Positions 8,019 through 17,107 are shown, numbered from the stretch's first letter. The stretch is 34,032 nt of DNA from Hyphomicrobiales bacterium (GCA_900469475.1 UBXG01000011.1:1-34032), one strand, 5' to 3'. Notes: a model not told the origin generated them from the sequence alone. Numbers and translations are program-made.

Positions 8019-9176
8019 ATGACGTCCCTTCCCGAACTCCTTCAGCAGGGTACGGCCCACGCCTGGCTGTTCATTCCCACCGCCATCTTCCTCGGCGCCC
8101 TTCACGGGCTTGAGCCAGGTCATTCCAAGACGATGATGGCAGCATTCATCGTTGCCGTGCGCGGCACGATCATGCAGGCTGTGCTTCTCGGCGTCTCGGC
8201 TGCGATTTCCCACACAGCGGTTGTTTGGGTGGTAGCTCTGGGCGGCCAGTATCTTGGCCGGGGCATGAACGCGGAAACCACCGAGCCATACTTCCAGATC
8301 GCCTCTGCCGTGATCGTCATCGGCATCGCCTCATGGATGATCTGGCGCACCTGGCGCGAAACGCACCTTGAGGCTGCGCACAATCACAGTCATGACCATG
8401 ATCACGATCATGGCGACGAAACGCGCAAGATCGACACGGGCCACGGCATCATGGCTTTGGAAGTCTTTGAGGACGGCGTCCCACCGCGCTTCCGCATCCG
8501 CTTTGAAACCGGTCACGGTTGGCATGCGAAGGACGTCACGATCGTGACGGAACGAGACAGCGGTGCCAAGCAAGCCTTCACCTTCCTCGATAAAGGCGGA
8601 TACCTCGAAAGCCTGGAAGAGATTCCCGAGCCGCACGAGTTCAACGCCCGCGTCAGCCTCGGACATGGCGACCATACCCACGACTACGATGTGGCCTATA
8701 GCGAAGATGGCCACCACCATCATCACGGCCTGTCGGTTGGCGAGAACGGCGAATATATGGACGCGCATGCTCGCGCCCATGCCAACGACATCGCCCGCCG
8801 CTTCAAAAACCAGAGTGTCACAACGGGTCAGATCATCATGTTCGGCCTGACCGGCGGCCTGATCCCATGCCCTGCAGCGATTACCGTGCTGCTGCTATGC
8901 TTGCAGCTCAAGCAGCTATCCCTCGGCGTGGTGTTGGTGGTTTGTTTTAGCATTGGCTTAGCCGCGACGATGGTCACGGCAGGCGTGGCAGCTTCAATCA
9001 GCGTGCGACACGTGCAGAAGCGCTGGTCCGGCTTCGACACGTTCGCCAGGCGGGCGCCTTACGCCTCAGGTGTGTTGATGCTCGTGATTGCGCTCTATAT
9101 GGGCTATTCAGGCTGGGCCGGCCTTGAGAAGGGGCCGGCGCCCGAAGCCGCAGCAGTGACCACGCCTGCAGCCTGA
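8019..9176 (+). CDS. rcnA: RcnA-type nickel/cobalt efflux permease
   Basis: This 385-residue membrane protein of the NicO/RcnA family contains HGLEPGHSKTMMAAF at about residues 29-43, the characteristic metal-binding motif of helix 1-2, and GGLIPCPAAITVLLLCLQ near 283-300. The long central loop holds two histidine clusters: HNHSHDHDHDHGDE near 124-137 and HGDHTHDYDV to DGHHHHHG near 218-242. There are six or so membrane helices. It exports nickel and cobalt from the cytoplasm. The promoter carries the RcnR-type operator. The loop is longer than in E. coli RcnA, and the length fits the rhizobial/NreB-like branch. The ribosome site (AGAAAG) is weak. Confidence 0.85.
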   Translation: MTSLPELLQQGTAHAWLFIPTAIFLGALHGLEPGHSKTMMAAFIVAVRGTIMQAVLLGVSAAISHTAVVWVVALGGQYLGRGMNAETTEPYFQIASAVIVIGIASWMIWRTWRETHLEAAHNHSHDHDHDHGDETRKIDTGHGIMALEVFEDGVPPRFRIRFETGHGWHAKDVTIVTERDSGAKQAFTFLDKGGYLESLEEIPEPHEFNARVSLGHGDHTHDYDVAYSEDGHHHHHGLSVGENGEYMDAHARAHANDIARRFKNQSVTTGQIIMFGLTGGLIPCPAAITVLLLCLQLKQLSLGVVLVVCFSIGLAATMVTAGVAASISVRHVQKRWSGFDTFARRAPYASGVLMLVIALYMGYSGWAGLEKGPAPEAAAVTTPAA

Positions 9177-9241
9177 TCGTCAACCCGGTCGCAGAACCTT
9201 CCGCGGCCGGTTTCATGTTCATCAAGGAATGCGGACACGCG

Positions 9242-9356
9242 ATGAAAGAGCACGATCACGATAGCTACGGTCACACGCCTAGCGATTTCGGGAAGGCGTT
9301 TGCGGTCAGCCTATTTCTGAACAGCGCTTTCGTAGTTATTGAAGTGGTCTATGGCG
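9242..9356 (+). pseudogene. CDF exporter (DmeF-like), N-terminal fragment cut by an IS
   Basis: The frame reads MKEHDHDSYGHTPSDFGKAF and then AVSLFLNSAFVVIEVVYG, the His-rich start and first membrane helix of a cation diffusion facilitator such as DmeF. It stops being CDF-like at the IS6-family terminal repeat at 9357. The expected 'SNS.AL.ADAGH' continuation is absent, and no CDF coding sequence resumes on the far side of the IS at 10162. The gene is truncated, not simply split. It follows rcnA by 65 nt and probably once belonged to the same nickel/cobalt operon. Confidence 0.75.
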
Positions 9357-10161
9357 GGCGATGTCACGTTATCTGGCTACGAACGCGTTGCGGCCTTCGA
9401 CGCTGTTATCAGCTTGTCGCGGTCACGGCTTCCCAATCCGCCATAGCCCGCGGGCGATGAATGTGCGTGGCGAGAGCGGAGCGTTGCGAGTGAGGTGGGA
9501 CGAAGAGATTTCGCAGAGCCGAGAAGACCCAGACGAAACGCTGCAGGCCTCCTGGCGATCGGAAGCCCTGCATCACCCGCTCTCGTTTTCGCAGCGGCAC
9601 ATGAGAATTCTCGGCTGGGTTGTTCAATCCTTTGTGTAACCAATGTTCGACGTTCGGCGTCACCTGACGCTTGGCCGCTCCATACGAGCGCAGCTTGTCA
9701 GTGATTATTAGCATCCGTGCGGCGCCGTGTTTCTTCAATAGGCGCGTTAGCAATCACCTCGCAGCCTTCGCATCGCGGCGGTTCTGGGCGATCTCGTCGG
9801 GCACATATCCGTCCTGATCGACAGCATGCCACAGCCAGTATTTTCGGCCGGCAATTGTGATAACGACTTCATCCAGGTGCCAAATATCGTCGCGGCTAGA
9901 CTCCTTGCGGTGCAACCGGCAAGCATTATCGGGTCCGAACTTCTTATCCCAGCGACGGATCGTTTCGTAGGAGACCACGATGTCGCGCTCCATCAGCATT
10001 TCCTCGACCTGACGTAGGCTCAACGGGAACCGGTAATAGAGCCAGACCGCATACACGATGATCTGCGGTAGGAAACGATGGCCCTTGTAGCTGGTGGCAG
10101 ACATTGTCATGCTGCCATCCCTATGCTGCAAATTCTGATGCCGAGTTCACGTGACAACGCC
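9357..10161 (-). mobile_element. IS6-family insertion sequence
   Basis: The element is bounded by imperfect inverted repeats: GGCGATGTCACGTTATCT at 9357-9374 and, on the minus strand from 10161, GGCGTTGTCACGTGAACT. They match at 15 of 18 positions. At about 805 bp it is normal for IS6. The flanking octamers (9349-9356 and 10162-10169) differ, so there is no target duplication. This implies that a deletion or recombination followed insertion, as is common for replicative IS6 elements. Confidence 0.75.
9409..10110 (-). pseudogene. IS6-family transposase with one in-frame TGA
   Basis: From the ATG at 10110 (AGGG upstream) the protein shows the IS6 pattern: GHRFLPQIIVYAVWLYYRFP, then the LRQVEEMLMERDIVVSYETI helix region, WHLDEVVITI with the first catalytic Asp, and AVDQDGYV. 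It continues with ITDKLRSYGAA (second Asp), NNPAENSHVPLRKRER (catalytic Glu) and GFRSPGGLQRF. A TGA at 9754-9756 interrupts it between DAKAAR and LLTRLLKK with the frame unchanged, where Arg (CGA) is expected. The copy is therefore probably inactive in transposition. Confidence 0.85.
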
Positions 10162-10317
10162 GTTATGACTAGTGTCATCGCAGAAAAATTCGAACTTATT
10201 GTCGCCCGAGGCCCAGTGCATGGCTCCACATCCGTGACCTCGATACCGTTTTGTGACAGAACCCATTGATCTCACGGGCGGAGATCCGCGCCGATGATTG
10301 CGCGCCGTTACACCCAG

Positions 10318-10629
10318 TCAGTCAACAGAAATGACGTCACCCGTTCGCCGATCAATCACAACTTTTATGTCATCGCCGTCCCGATCGACGCCCTGTATAA
10401 TAAAGACGTTTCGTCTGCGGGCAACATCGTCCACATCCTCCAAGCCTTGGCTTCGCGCTATGCGAATAGCCTCGCGCTCAGTAATACCCATGTCCCGAGG
10501 CGGTGGCGATTCTATTCCGGGATTAACCCGTACACCGCCTGGGCCGATTTCGATGCTTTGTGAAAACGACGGCGTCGCTGACATGATTGTCGCAACCGCA
10601 ATTGCCGCTATCGCAAAATTCCTGACCAT
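10318..10629 (-). CDS. Secreted PepSY-domain protein
   Basis: The ATG at 10629 has AGGA eight bases upstream and is preferred to the one at 10665. The 103-residue product has a signal peptide (MVRNFAIAAIAVATIMSATP, cleavage after SFSQS or nearby). A short IGPGGVRVNPG linker follows, then one PepSY repeat: ITEREAIRIARSQGLEDVDD to VVIDRRTGDVISVD. PepSY proteins bind or inhibit partners in the cell envelope; the exact role of these short rhizobial forms is unknown. It stands alone between an IS6 element and an IS3 scrap. Confidence 0.75.
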   Translation of the reverse strand: MVRNFAIAAIAVATIMSATPSFSQSIEIGPGGVRVNPGIESPPPRDMGITEREAIRIARSQGLEDVDDVARRRNVFIIQGVDRDGDDIKVVIDRRTGDVISVD

Positions 10630-11016
10630 TAGACTATCCTGAAAGTTTTGAAATAATACTGACACTTAGCTCCTGCGCGGTTTTAAGGCAAACATAAAGG
10701 GCGGAGTTTGCCTGGGTAACTGAGATGAGGGCGCAAAGGAGTCGTCCTGTGCTTGGCTGCGACGCCATTTTTTAAGGACGACAGCCGACCTGTTTGATGT
10801 GACAGGAATCGAACCACTGTTTTCGTATCGCATCCGACATTATCAATGACTTAGGCATCCTAGCCCGCATAGGTACGATTTCATGATAGTCGATGCGCTT
10901 TATGAACACCCAGCTATTCAACCGCACAACGCGAGTGCGGCCTATTCATGAAGTGATCAGAAGATTACTCCGCGATCATTTGGATGTTCCTGAAGCCGGA
11001 ATTACGTCGCTCCGTA
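10630..11016. other. Intergenic region with an inverted repeat
   Basis: About 387 bases have no gene I can support. AGGCAAAC at 10686-10693 and GTTTGCCT at 10706-10713 form an 8-bp perfect inverted repeat with a 12-base gap, about 57 bases before the PepSY gene start. It could be an operator or part of its leader. The plus strand toward 11016 may hold more of the decayed IS3 OrfA, but the match is lost there. Confidence 0.4.
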
Positions 11017-11142
11017 TCCCAGCAGTTCGAGGTGCACGCCAATCAGATCAAGCAGTGCAAAGACCAACTCCTTGAGCGGGCGACGGGCGTTTTCGGCGAT
11101 GACGCCAAAGCGGAACCGGCAACTCCGGCCCTGTGTCTGTGA
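11017..11142 (+). pseudogene. IS3-family OrfA remnant
   Basis: The frame reads SQQFEVHANQIKQCKDQLLE and then RATGVFGDDAKAE before a TGA at 11140. This matches the usual middle of IS3-group OrfA proteins: helix-turn-helix 'YGVHPNQI..WK..LLEG..GVF'. The start and the OrfB part are missing. It is an old fragment and inactive. Confidence 0.65.
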
Positions 11143-11350
11143 TCCGAACCAGCGGCATACTTTCACAGAGTTTCAGGACGAGTGCGGCGGCCTCTTTCGG
11201 CGTTGTCTTTTCGAGCCGACCGATACGAAGCTTGCCATCGATGATGGGCTCACCTGCAAGAATACCCGCCTCATTGGCACATTCGATTTGCGTCTTGCCG
11301 CCTTGGGAATCTGGCTTCGATGGCGAAGCCAGTCGCCCGCTGGTGTCATG
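11143..11350 (-). pseudogene. Unidentified coding remnant after the RND gene
   Basis: A stop-free frame reads GGKTQIECANEAGILAGEPI, IDGKLRIGRLEKTTPKEAAA, LVLKLCESMPLVRITDT. Its balanced composition and alternating strand/helix look like real protein, but it has no start codon and runs into the IS3 scrap. It begins directly at the end of the RND pump. A different frame starting at ATG 11349 overlaps the RND stop as ATGA and gives 58 residues of unlikely composition. I do not recognise the family. It may be the tail of a lost operon gene joined by deletion or frameshift. Confidence 0.3.
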
Positions 11351-14300
11351 TCCTCAAAACCCGGTAGATTGCTGGAATGACGAGCACCGTCAGCAAAGTT
11401 GACGAGGCCAAGCCAAACAGCAGCGAAATCGCGAGGCCTTGGAAAATCGGATCGCTGAGCATGACCCCGGCTCCGATCATGGCGGCCAGGGCAGTCAGAA
11501 GAATGGGTTTTGAGCGAATGGCGCCTGCCTCGATGAGGATGTCTACCAACGGACGGTCTTTGGTCGTGCTGTGGCGAATGAAGTCGACCAGCAGGATGGA
11601 ATTGCGAACGATGATGCCGGCAAGCGCGATGAACCCGATCATGGAGGTTGCCGAAAAAGGCGCACCAAACAGCCAGTGACCACCAAGAATGCCAATGAAG
11701 GTCAGCGGTATCGGCGTCAAAATAACCAAGGGTACTTTGAATGAACCGAATTGGGCGACGACCAGGATATAGATGCCGAGCAAGGCAATCATGAACGCAG
11801 CACCCATGTCGCGAAACGTCACCCAGGTGACTTCCCATTCACCGTCCCAAAGCAGCGTCGAAACGCTCTCGTCGTCCGGTTGACCATGCAGCGAAATGCG
11901 CGGTTCTGAAAGGCCCGTCCAGTCCTGGGCATCAAGCGCCTTCCTCACGGCAAGCATGCCGTATAGGGGCGCCTCATAGGCGCCCGCCAGTTCGCCCGTC
12001 ACCATTTCGGCTGCGCGTCCGTTATGACGGAAAATCGGAAACGACGCTCTTTCCGCGGCCACACGCACGACATCGCCAAGTTCCACGACGCCGCGATCAC
12101 CGGGTAGAACATTTGCCGGTATCGGTGTGGTCAGGAACCTTTCATTCAACACTCGGTCGCTTTTCGGGAGTTCGAGCCGGATGGGGATGGGTTGGCGGCC
12201 ACCGCCTCTGTGCGAATAGCCGACGGTTTGGCCATTGCTGAGGATCGAGAGCGTATCGAAGACGTCGCTTTCCTCGACATGAAAGAACTCGGCGTCATCA
12301 GTCGAGATCGTTGCGCGCAGGCGTCTTGCCGGCGTTCTGTATGAGTTGTCTACATCGACGATGAACGGCACGGAACGAAATGCCGCCTCGACCTTTGAAG
12401 CAACCTTTCGGCGCGTGTCGGCGTCAGGACCATAGATCTCGGCCAGCAGCGTCGCGATCACCGGCGGCCCCGGCGGCGGTTCGACCACCTTGATGCTGGT
12501 GCCTGCCGGTGTGGCGACTTTGGTCAGGCGATCTCTGATCGCGATGGCAAGCTCATGACTTGTCCGGGAGCGCTCGGCCTTCGGCAGCAGTTCGATGGCC
12601 ACCTCTGCCTGCTGCGGTCCGGCTCGAAGATAGTAGTGGCGCACAAGACCGTTGAAATTGAAAGGCGCTGCGGTTCCGGCGTAGGTCCGCGTGGACAAGA
12701 CTTCGGGAAGGTCCATCGCAATGCGTGCCATCGATTGGGCGATCACATCTGTTGCTTCGACAGATGAGCCCTCCGGTAAATCGATCATCACGGAGAGCTC
12801 CGATTTGTTGTCGAACGGCAGGAGCTTGACCGTGACGTTCTCCGTATAAAAGAGGGCAAGCGAACCAAGCGTCAGCAAGCCGATAACGCCCAGAAATATC
12901 CAGCTCATCGTCTTAGAGGCGAGCAGTGGGCGGGCGACTAGCGTGTAGAGGCGGCCGACCATTCCGCCTTGTGGGTGGGATTGTTCCGAGTGGCCGATCT
13001 TGTCTCTACGAGCAATTTTCAGCATCAGCCACGGTGTCACGACGACGGCGACGAAGAACGAAAAGACCATTGCCGCCGATGCATTGGCGGGAATGGGGCT
13101 CATGTAGGGACCCATCATGCCTGAGACGAACAGCATCGGTAGGAGCGCCGTGACCACAGTCAATGTGGCGATAATCGTTGGATTTCCCACTTCCGCAACC
13201 GCTTCTATCGCCGCTTGCCTTCGGCTGCGGTCGTCTCCCATTCCCCAATGGCGAGCTATGTTCTCGATAATGACGATAGCGTCGTCGACAAGAATGCCGA
13301 TAGAAAATATCAGCGCGAACAGCGATACACGATTGAGCGTATATCCCATGACTTTCGAGGCAAAAAGCGTGAGCAGGATGGTAACCGGAATAACGACCGC
13401 AACCACCAGGGCCTCCCGCCATCCAATGGCAAGGCCGACGAGCACGATGATCGATACCGTTGCTAGGCCAAGATGCAGCAGCAATTCATTCGCCTTATCG
13501 TTGGCTGTCTCTCCGTAGTTGCGTGTTACCTGCAATGTCATGCTGCCGGGGATAAGCGTGCCCTTGAGGGCCTCGGTGCGTGCCAATACGGATTGTGCGA
13601 CTGTAACGGCATTTGACGCCGATCGCTTTGCGATCGCGATCGTGACGGCGGGCACGCGAACAATCTGCTTGTCGGCGTGCACGAGGCTTGCCGAAATCGT
13701 TTCAGCGCTATCTGACGCGAAAGTAATATTGGCGACATCGCGGACGTAAACAGGACGACCGTCGCGTGAGGTCAGCAGCAGGTTGCCGATTTCGGCGGTC
13801 GTGCCCAGCGTTTCTCCGGCAACAAGGCCGATCTGTTCGCCCTGGTCGCGAACTTGCCCTGCGGGAAACGCGCGGTTCGCACCCCCGACTTTCGCGGCCA
13901 GTTGCTGAAGTGTTATGCCGTAAAGCGCGAGCTTGGCCGGGTCGGGCGAGACCCGGATGATCTCGTCGGATTCACCAACGAGATAGCTCAAACCGACATC
14001 GTCCACTTTCGACAGCTCGGTTCTAAGCTCGCGTGCTACGCGCGTCAGATCGTTGCCCGTAACGCGGCTGGCCTCATCCGGTGTCGGCGTCAGTGTCAGC
14101 GAGAGAATGGCGACATCGTCGATGCTCCGGCCAACGATCAGTGGCGCGGGGATTCCGACCGGAATCTTGTCCATATTCGCCTGGACCTTCTCATGGACCC
14201 GTAGGAGGGCCGTGTCGGCGGGCGTTCCAACGACAAACCGCGCGGTGACGAGAACCTGGTCGTCGCTCGTCTGGGAATAGACGTGTTCGACGCCATCAAT

Positions 14301-14549
14301 TCCTTTGACAATAGTCTCGAGCGGTTCGGTGACGAGTTTGGCGGCGTCTTCTGCTTTCAGTCCGTCGGCGCGGACGTGGATGTCGACCATCGGAACCGAG
14401 ATCTGCGGCTCCTCTTCGCGCGGCAACGTCAAGAGCGCTATTGCGCCGAAGGCCAGGGCTGCCAGAAGCAATAGCGGCGTTAGCGCAGAAGCGATGAATG
14501 AGCGGGTCAGACGCCCCGCAATACCCAAAGAGGATTCGTCAGGCATCAT
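11346..14549 (-). CDS. RND-family efflux pump, inner-membrane permease
   Basis: This 1067-residue protein has the AcrB/HAE1-type layout: helix 1 near residues 17-37, a large periplasmic loop, helices 2-6 at about 335-510, a second loop, and helices 8-12 at about 860-1060. Helix 4 contains GILVDDAIVIIENIARHWG with the two proton-relay aspartates. No heavy-metal (CusA) methionine motif stands out. The start overlaps the adaptor stop as ATGA, so the two are coupled. It would export a substrate from the periplasm or membrane with an unlinked outer-membrane TolC protein, because none is encoded here. Operon context with sulfide:quinone oxidoreductase suggests a sulfur- or oxidative-stress-related substrate. 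Confidence 0.85.
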   Translation of the reverse strand: MMPDESSLGIAGRLTRSFIASALTPLLLLAALAFGAIALLTLPREEEPQISVPMVDIHVRADGLKAEDAAKLVTEPLETIVKGIDGVEHVYSQTSDDQVLVTARFVVGTPADTALLRVHEKVQANMDKIPVGIPAPLIVGRSIDDVAILSLTLTPTPDEASRVTGNDLTRVARELRTELSKVDDVGLSYLVGESDEIIRVSPDPAKLALYGITLQQLAAKVGGANRAFPAGQVRDQGEQIGLVAGETLGTTAEIGNLLLTSRDGRPVYVRDVANITFASDSAETISASLVHADKQIVRVPAVTIAIAKRSASNAVTVAQSVLARTEALKGTLIPGSMTLQVTRNYGETANDKANELLLHLGLATVSIIVLVGLAIGWREALVVAVVIPVTILLTLFASKVMGYTLNRVSLFALIFSIGILVDDAIVIIENIARHWGMGDDRSRRQAAIEAVAEVGNPTIIATLTVVTALLPMLFVSGMMGPYMSPIPANASAAMVFSFFVAVVVTPWLMLKIARRDKIGHSEQSHPQGGMVGRLYTLVARPLLASKTMSWIFLGVIGLLTLGSLALFYTENVTVKLLPFDNKSELSVMIDLPEGSSVEATDVIAQSMARIAMDLPEVLSTRTYAGTAAPFNFNGLVRHYYLRAGPQQAEVAIELLPKAERSRTSHELAIAIRDRLTKVATPAGTSIKVVEPPPGPPVIATLLAEIYGPDADTRRKVASKVEAAFRSVPFIVDVDNSYRTPARRLRATISTDDAEFFHVEESDVFDTLSILSNGQTVGYSHRGGGRQPIPIRLELPKSDRVLNERFLTTPIPANVLPGDRGVVELGDVVRVAAERASFPIFRHNGRAAEMVTGELAGAYEAPLYGMLAVRKALDAQDWTGLSEPRISLHGQPDDESVSTLLWDGEWEVTWVTFRDMGAAFMIALLGIYILVVAQFGSFKVPLVILTPIPLTFIGILGGHWLFGAPFSATSMIGFIALAGIIVRNSILLVDFIRHSTTKDRPLVDILIEAGAIRSKPILLTALAAMIGAGVMLSDPIFQGLAISLLFGLASSTLLTVLVIPAIYRVLRT

Positions 14550-15508
14550 GGGACGACAACCTTGTCGCCCTGAGCAAGTCCGGTGAGTATCTCTATGAAG
14601 CGGCCATCTGGACGTTCAATATGCCCGCCAAGTATGACCGCTCGTTCGACCTTGGTAGCGCCGTCGTCGACTTTGACGAAGTCCAGCCCAGAATGCGTGG
14701 CAACCGCGGTCTCCGGTACCAGCAGCGCCGTTCTCTCGCCGACTGGAACCTCGACGAGAACACGAGCATTGACGAACGGCGTATCGAGCTGATCGGTCTC
14801 GACGTCGGCAATCACGCGTCCATTGTTAATTTGCGGATAGATCTTTGCCAGTCGTCCCGACAACTGCCTGCCGTTGGCATTGATTTTTATCGTGGCGTTC
14901 TCCGTCAGAAACGCCGCATGCCGCTCAGGGATGGCCAACCGCAGGAAGAGGCCGCCGCCACCGACCGTCGACACCGTCTCACCCGCCATAATGACAGCCC
15001 CCTTGGTGACCGGGACGGTTAATATCCTTCCCTCGCTCGGGGCATCGACTTCGCCCTCGGATTGCTGTTGCACGATCACGGAACGTTGGGCCTGCGTCGA
15101 GATGATCTGGTTCTGTGTGACGGCGACCTGTGTGCGCATCGCATCGAGCTGCTGAGCCGTCGTAACGCCCCTTAGAACCAAAGTTTCCGCGCGCGAAAGG
15201 TCCGTTTGCGCTGTCGACAGTTGCGACTGCAGCGCATTGATCTGCGCATCCATGGCGGCGATCTGGAACGCAAGCTTTTCATCGTGAACGACGGCGATCT
15301 TCTGGCCTGACCTGACAGTGTCTCCTTCCGACACGGTCAGCTCGACGATCGTGCCGCCAATGCGCGCGCGCGCAGTGATGGTGTCACGCGCTTCTATTGT
15401 TCCATAGACGGCTTTCCATTCGGTGATGACGGTTGGCTGCAATGTCTGTGTCGCAGCAGCGGCTGGACCGGAAAGGACAAGTCCGGCCAGCAGGTAGATC
15501 GGGCGCAT
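14546..15508 (-). CDS. RND efflux periplasmic adaptor subunit
   Basis: This 320-residue membrane-fusion protein has a signal peptide ending near AAAA at residue 19. A biotinyl-lipoyl half-motif follows (ARIGGTIVELTVSEGDTVRS), then a coiled-coil hairpin at about residues 80-150 (DAQINALQSQLSTAQTDLSR and onward), the second lipoyl half (DAPSEGRILTVPVTKGAVIM), and beta-barrel and membrane-proximal domains to the C-terminus (LAQGDKVVVP). It links the RND permease to a TolC-type channel. It starts 12 nt after the DUF2892 gene with AGGAA upstream and overlaps the pump gene. Confidence 0.85.
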   Translation of the reverse strand: MRPIYLLAGLVLSGPAAAATQTLQPTVITEWKAVYGTIEARDTITARARIGGTIVELTVSEGDTVRSGQKIAVVHDEKLAFQIAAMDAQINALQSQLSTAQTDLSRAETLVLRGVTTAQQLDAMRTQVAVTQNQIISTQAQRSVIVQQQSEGEVDAPSEGRILTVPVTKGAVIMAGETVSTVGGGGLFLRLAIPERHAAFLTENATIKINANGRQLSGRLAKIYPQINNGRVIADVETDQLDTPFVNARVLVEVPVGERTALLVPETAVATHSGLDFVKVDDGATKVERAVILGGHIERPDGRFIEILTGLAQGDKVVVP

Positions 15509-15520
15509 GGGCTTGTGTTC

Positions 15521-15721
15521 CTAGAAGGCTGTACCGGGCTTGATGCCGAGTTTGCGGAAGGCGATTGCCGCTGGGCAGAAGCCGGTAAAGGCCGACTGCA
15601 GCATATTGGCGCCGACAAAAACCGTCAGCCATACAAAATACGGCGACACCCAAACCGTCAGCGCCACCGATAGCAGCACCATGACACCGGCAAAGGCGAG
15701 AATGGATCGATCCAAGGTCAT
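15521..15721 (-). CDS. DUF2892 (YgaP transmembrane-domain-like) membrane protein
   Basis: This 66-residue protein has two membrane helices (about 8-25 and 28-48) and the family ending FTGFCPAAIAFRKLGIK, with the conserved Cys-Pro. DUF2892 is the membrane domain fused to a rhodanese in YgaP and is often found alone beside sulfur-handling genes. GGAG stands 8 nt before the ATG. It lies 30 nt after sqr and 12 nt before the adaptor gene, so it is in the middle of the sulfide operon. A role in moving or sensing sulfane sulfur is inferred, not shown. Confidence 0.8.
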   Translation of the reverse strand: MTLDRSILAFAGVMVLLSVALTVWVSPYFVWLTVFVGANMLQSAFTGFCPAAIAFRKLGIKPGTAF

Positions 15722-15751
15722 TTGTGTTACTCCGATTGTAAGACACGATCG

Positions 15752-17059
15752 CTATTTCGGTGCGGTCGTCTGGGTCTTTTCGATGTTGATTTCTTTCAGT
15801 TTCTCAATTCCAAGTGCGTGAAGTGCCAGCCGCTCGTAAATCGGCTCGGCAGTGCCCGTGCGCATCTTGTGCAGATAGTATTTTTCGAACCCGACCTTGG
15901 CCGCGTGAACCCATGCGCCGCTTGAAGACCAATTGACATTACGCGGTGGTATTTGCGGCTTGGCGACGAATGCCACCCCCGTATCGCCGAAGTCGGCAAG
16001 GCACACCGCATTCCACGTCGCCTGGGCATCCGGCTTCTCGTTCTTCAATAGCCGGACAATATTGTGCACGGTTGCGGTAACCATGGATTCGATCATAAAA
16101 CCGGTCTTGGGAACGCCGACGGGAACAGCCGTCGGGCCGATGGGCGGTATGGCGACACAAACACCGACCGCAAAAATCTCGGGAAATGCCTGGCTGCGCT
16201 GATGTTTGTCGATGATCACGAAGCCGCGCGGATTGGTCAGACCAGCCGTTCCGCGAATAGCCTCCACTCCCCTGAAGGCAGGAAGAAGCATGGTGAAGCT
16301 GGTCTGAATATCGTGAGCGCGCAGTATTGTGCCGTCTTCGGACAGCTCGGAAACCGAGATCTTGTCATCTCCGATCTTTTCGACCCGCGCATTACAGATC
16401 CACTTGATATGGCGCTGGCGCAACTGGCCTTCGAGAAGACCTTTCGTATCACCAACGCCATCAAGTCCGAGATGGCCGATATAAGGTTCCGAGGTAACGA
16501 AGGTCATCGGCACGCGGTCACGGACCTTTGCATCGCGCAGAACCTTGTCGAGGATGAATGCAAATTCATAGGCAGGTCCGAAACAGGAGGCGCCCTGGAC
16601 GGCACCAATGACAACGGGACCTGGATTGTCGATCAGCGCCTCGACCGCCTTCTTTGTTTCAAGAGCATGACCGATCTGGCATATCGAATGCGTATTGGCT
16701 GTAGGACCAAATCCCTCGATCTCGTCGAACGCCAAGTCCGGGCCTGTTGCTATGACAAGATAATCGTAGGAAACCGACAAGCCGTCGGCCAACTCGATTC
16801 TCCATTCGTCCGCGCGCAGGCGGCTCGCTCCTTGCGGATAGAATTTGATGTTATGGCTTCTGAAAACCGGAACAAGATCGACTTCAACAGAAGATCGATC
16901 GCGCCAGCCGACGGCAACCCATGGATTTGATGGTACGAAGCTGAACGTTTCGCCTTTGCCGACGACGGAAACTTCATGTTCCGTCCCGAGTTGATCGCGA
17001 AGCTGATAGGCTGTGATGGTTCCCCCCAATCCAGCTCCCAAGACAACGATTTTGGCCAT
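15752..17059 (-). CDS. sqr: Sulfide:quinone oxidoreductase
   Basis: This 435-residue flavoprotein has an N-terminal FAD-binding Rossmann motif VVLGAGLGGTITAYQL and a second dinucleotide fold around 145-190 (GAVQGASCFGPAYEF). The C-terminal section has CVAIPPIGPTAVPVGVPKTG and the quinone-side segment FVAKPQIPPRNVNWSSSGAW. Cysteines fall at 127, 159 and 353, the positions of the three catalytic cysteines of Rhodobacter capsulatus SQR, which supports a true sulfide oxidase over a flavocytochrome c subunit. It oxidises sulfide to polysulfide and reduces quinone at the cytoplasmic-membrane surface. GGAGGG precedes the ATG. A perfect FNR/FixK-type box lies 49-62 nt upstream of it. Confidence 0.85.
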   Translation of the reverse strand: MAKIVVLGAGLGGTITAYQLRDQLGTEHEVSVVGKGETFSFVPSNPWVAVGWRDRSSVEVDLVPVFRSHNIKFYPQGASRLRADEWRIELADGLSVSYDYLVIATGPDLAFDEIEGFGPTANTHSICQIGHALETKKAVEALIDNPGPVVIGAVQGASCFGPAYEFAFILDKVLRDAKVRDRVPMTFVTSEPYIGHLGLDGVGDTKGLLEGQLRQRHIKWICNARVEKIGDDKISVSELSEDGTILRAHDIQTSFTMLLPAFRGVEAIRGTAGLTNPRGFVIIDKHQRSQAFPEIFAVGVCVAIPPIGPTAVPVGVPKTGFMIESMVTATVHNIVRLLKNEKPDAQATWNAVCLADFGDTGVAFVAKPQIPPRNVNWSSSGAWVHAAKVGFEKYYLHKMRTGTAEPIYERLALHALGIEKLKEINIEKTQTTAPK

Positions 17060-17107
17060 GTTTCCCTCCGATTTTAACTGAGCTTAAGCTCATGGCGTCG
17101 ATCGACC

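Noticed and set aside
11173..11838. Minus-strand frame of 221 codons overlapping the RND gene
   Set aside because: Most of it lies in another frame of the RND pump and has His/Arg-rich shadow composition. Only its last 58 codons are outside the gene and they match nothing.
16064..16930. Plus-strand frame of 288 codons
   Set aside because: It is antisense to sqr, which has all its cysteines and cofactor motifs.
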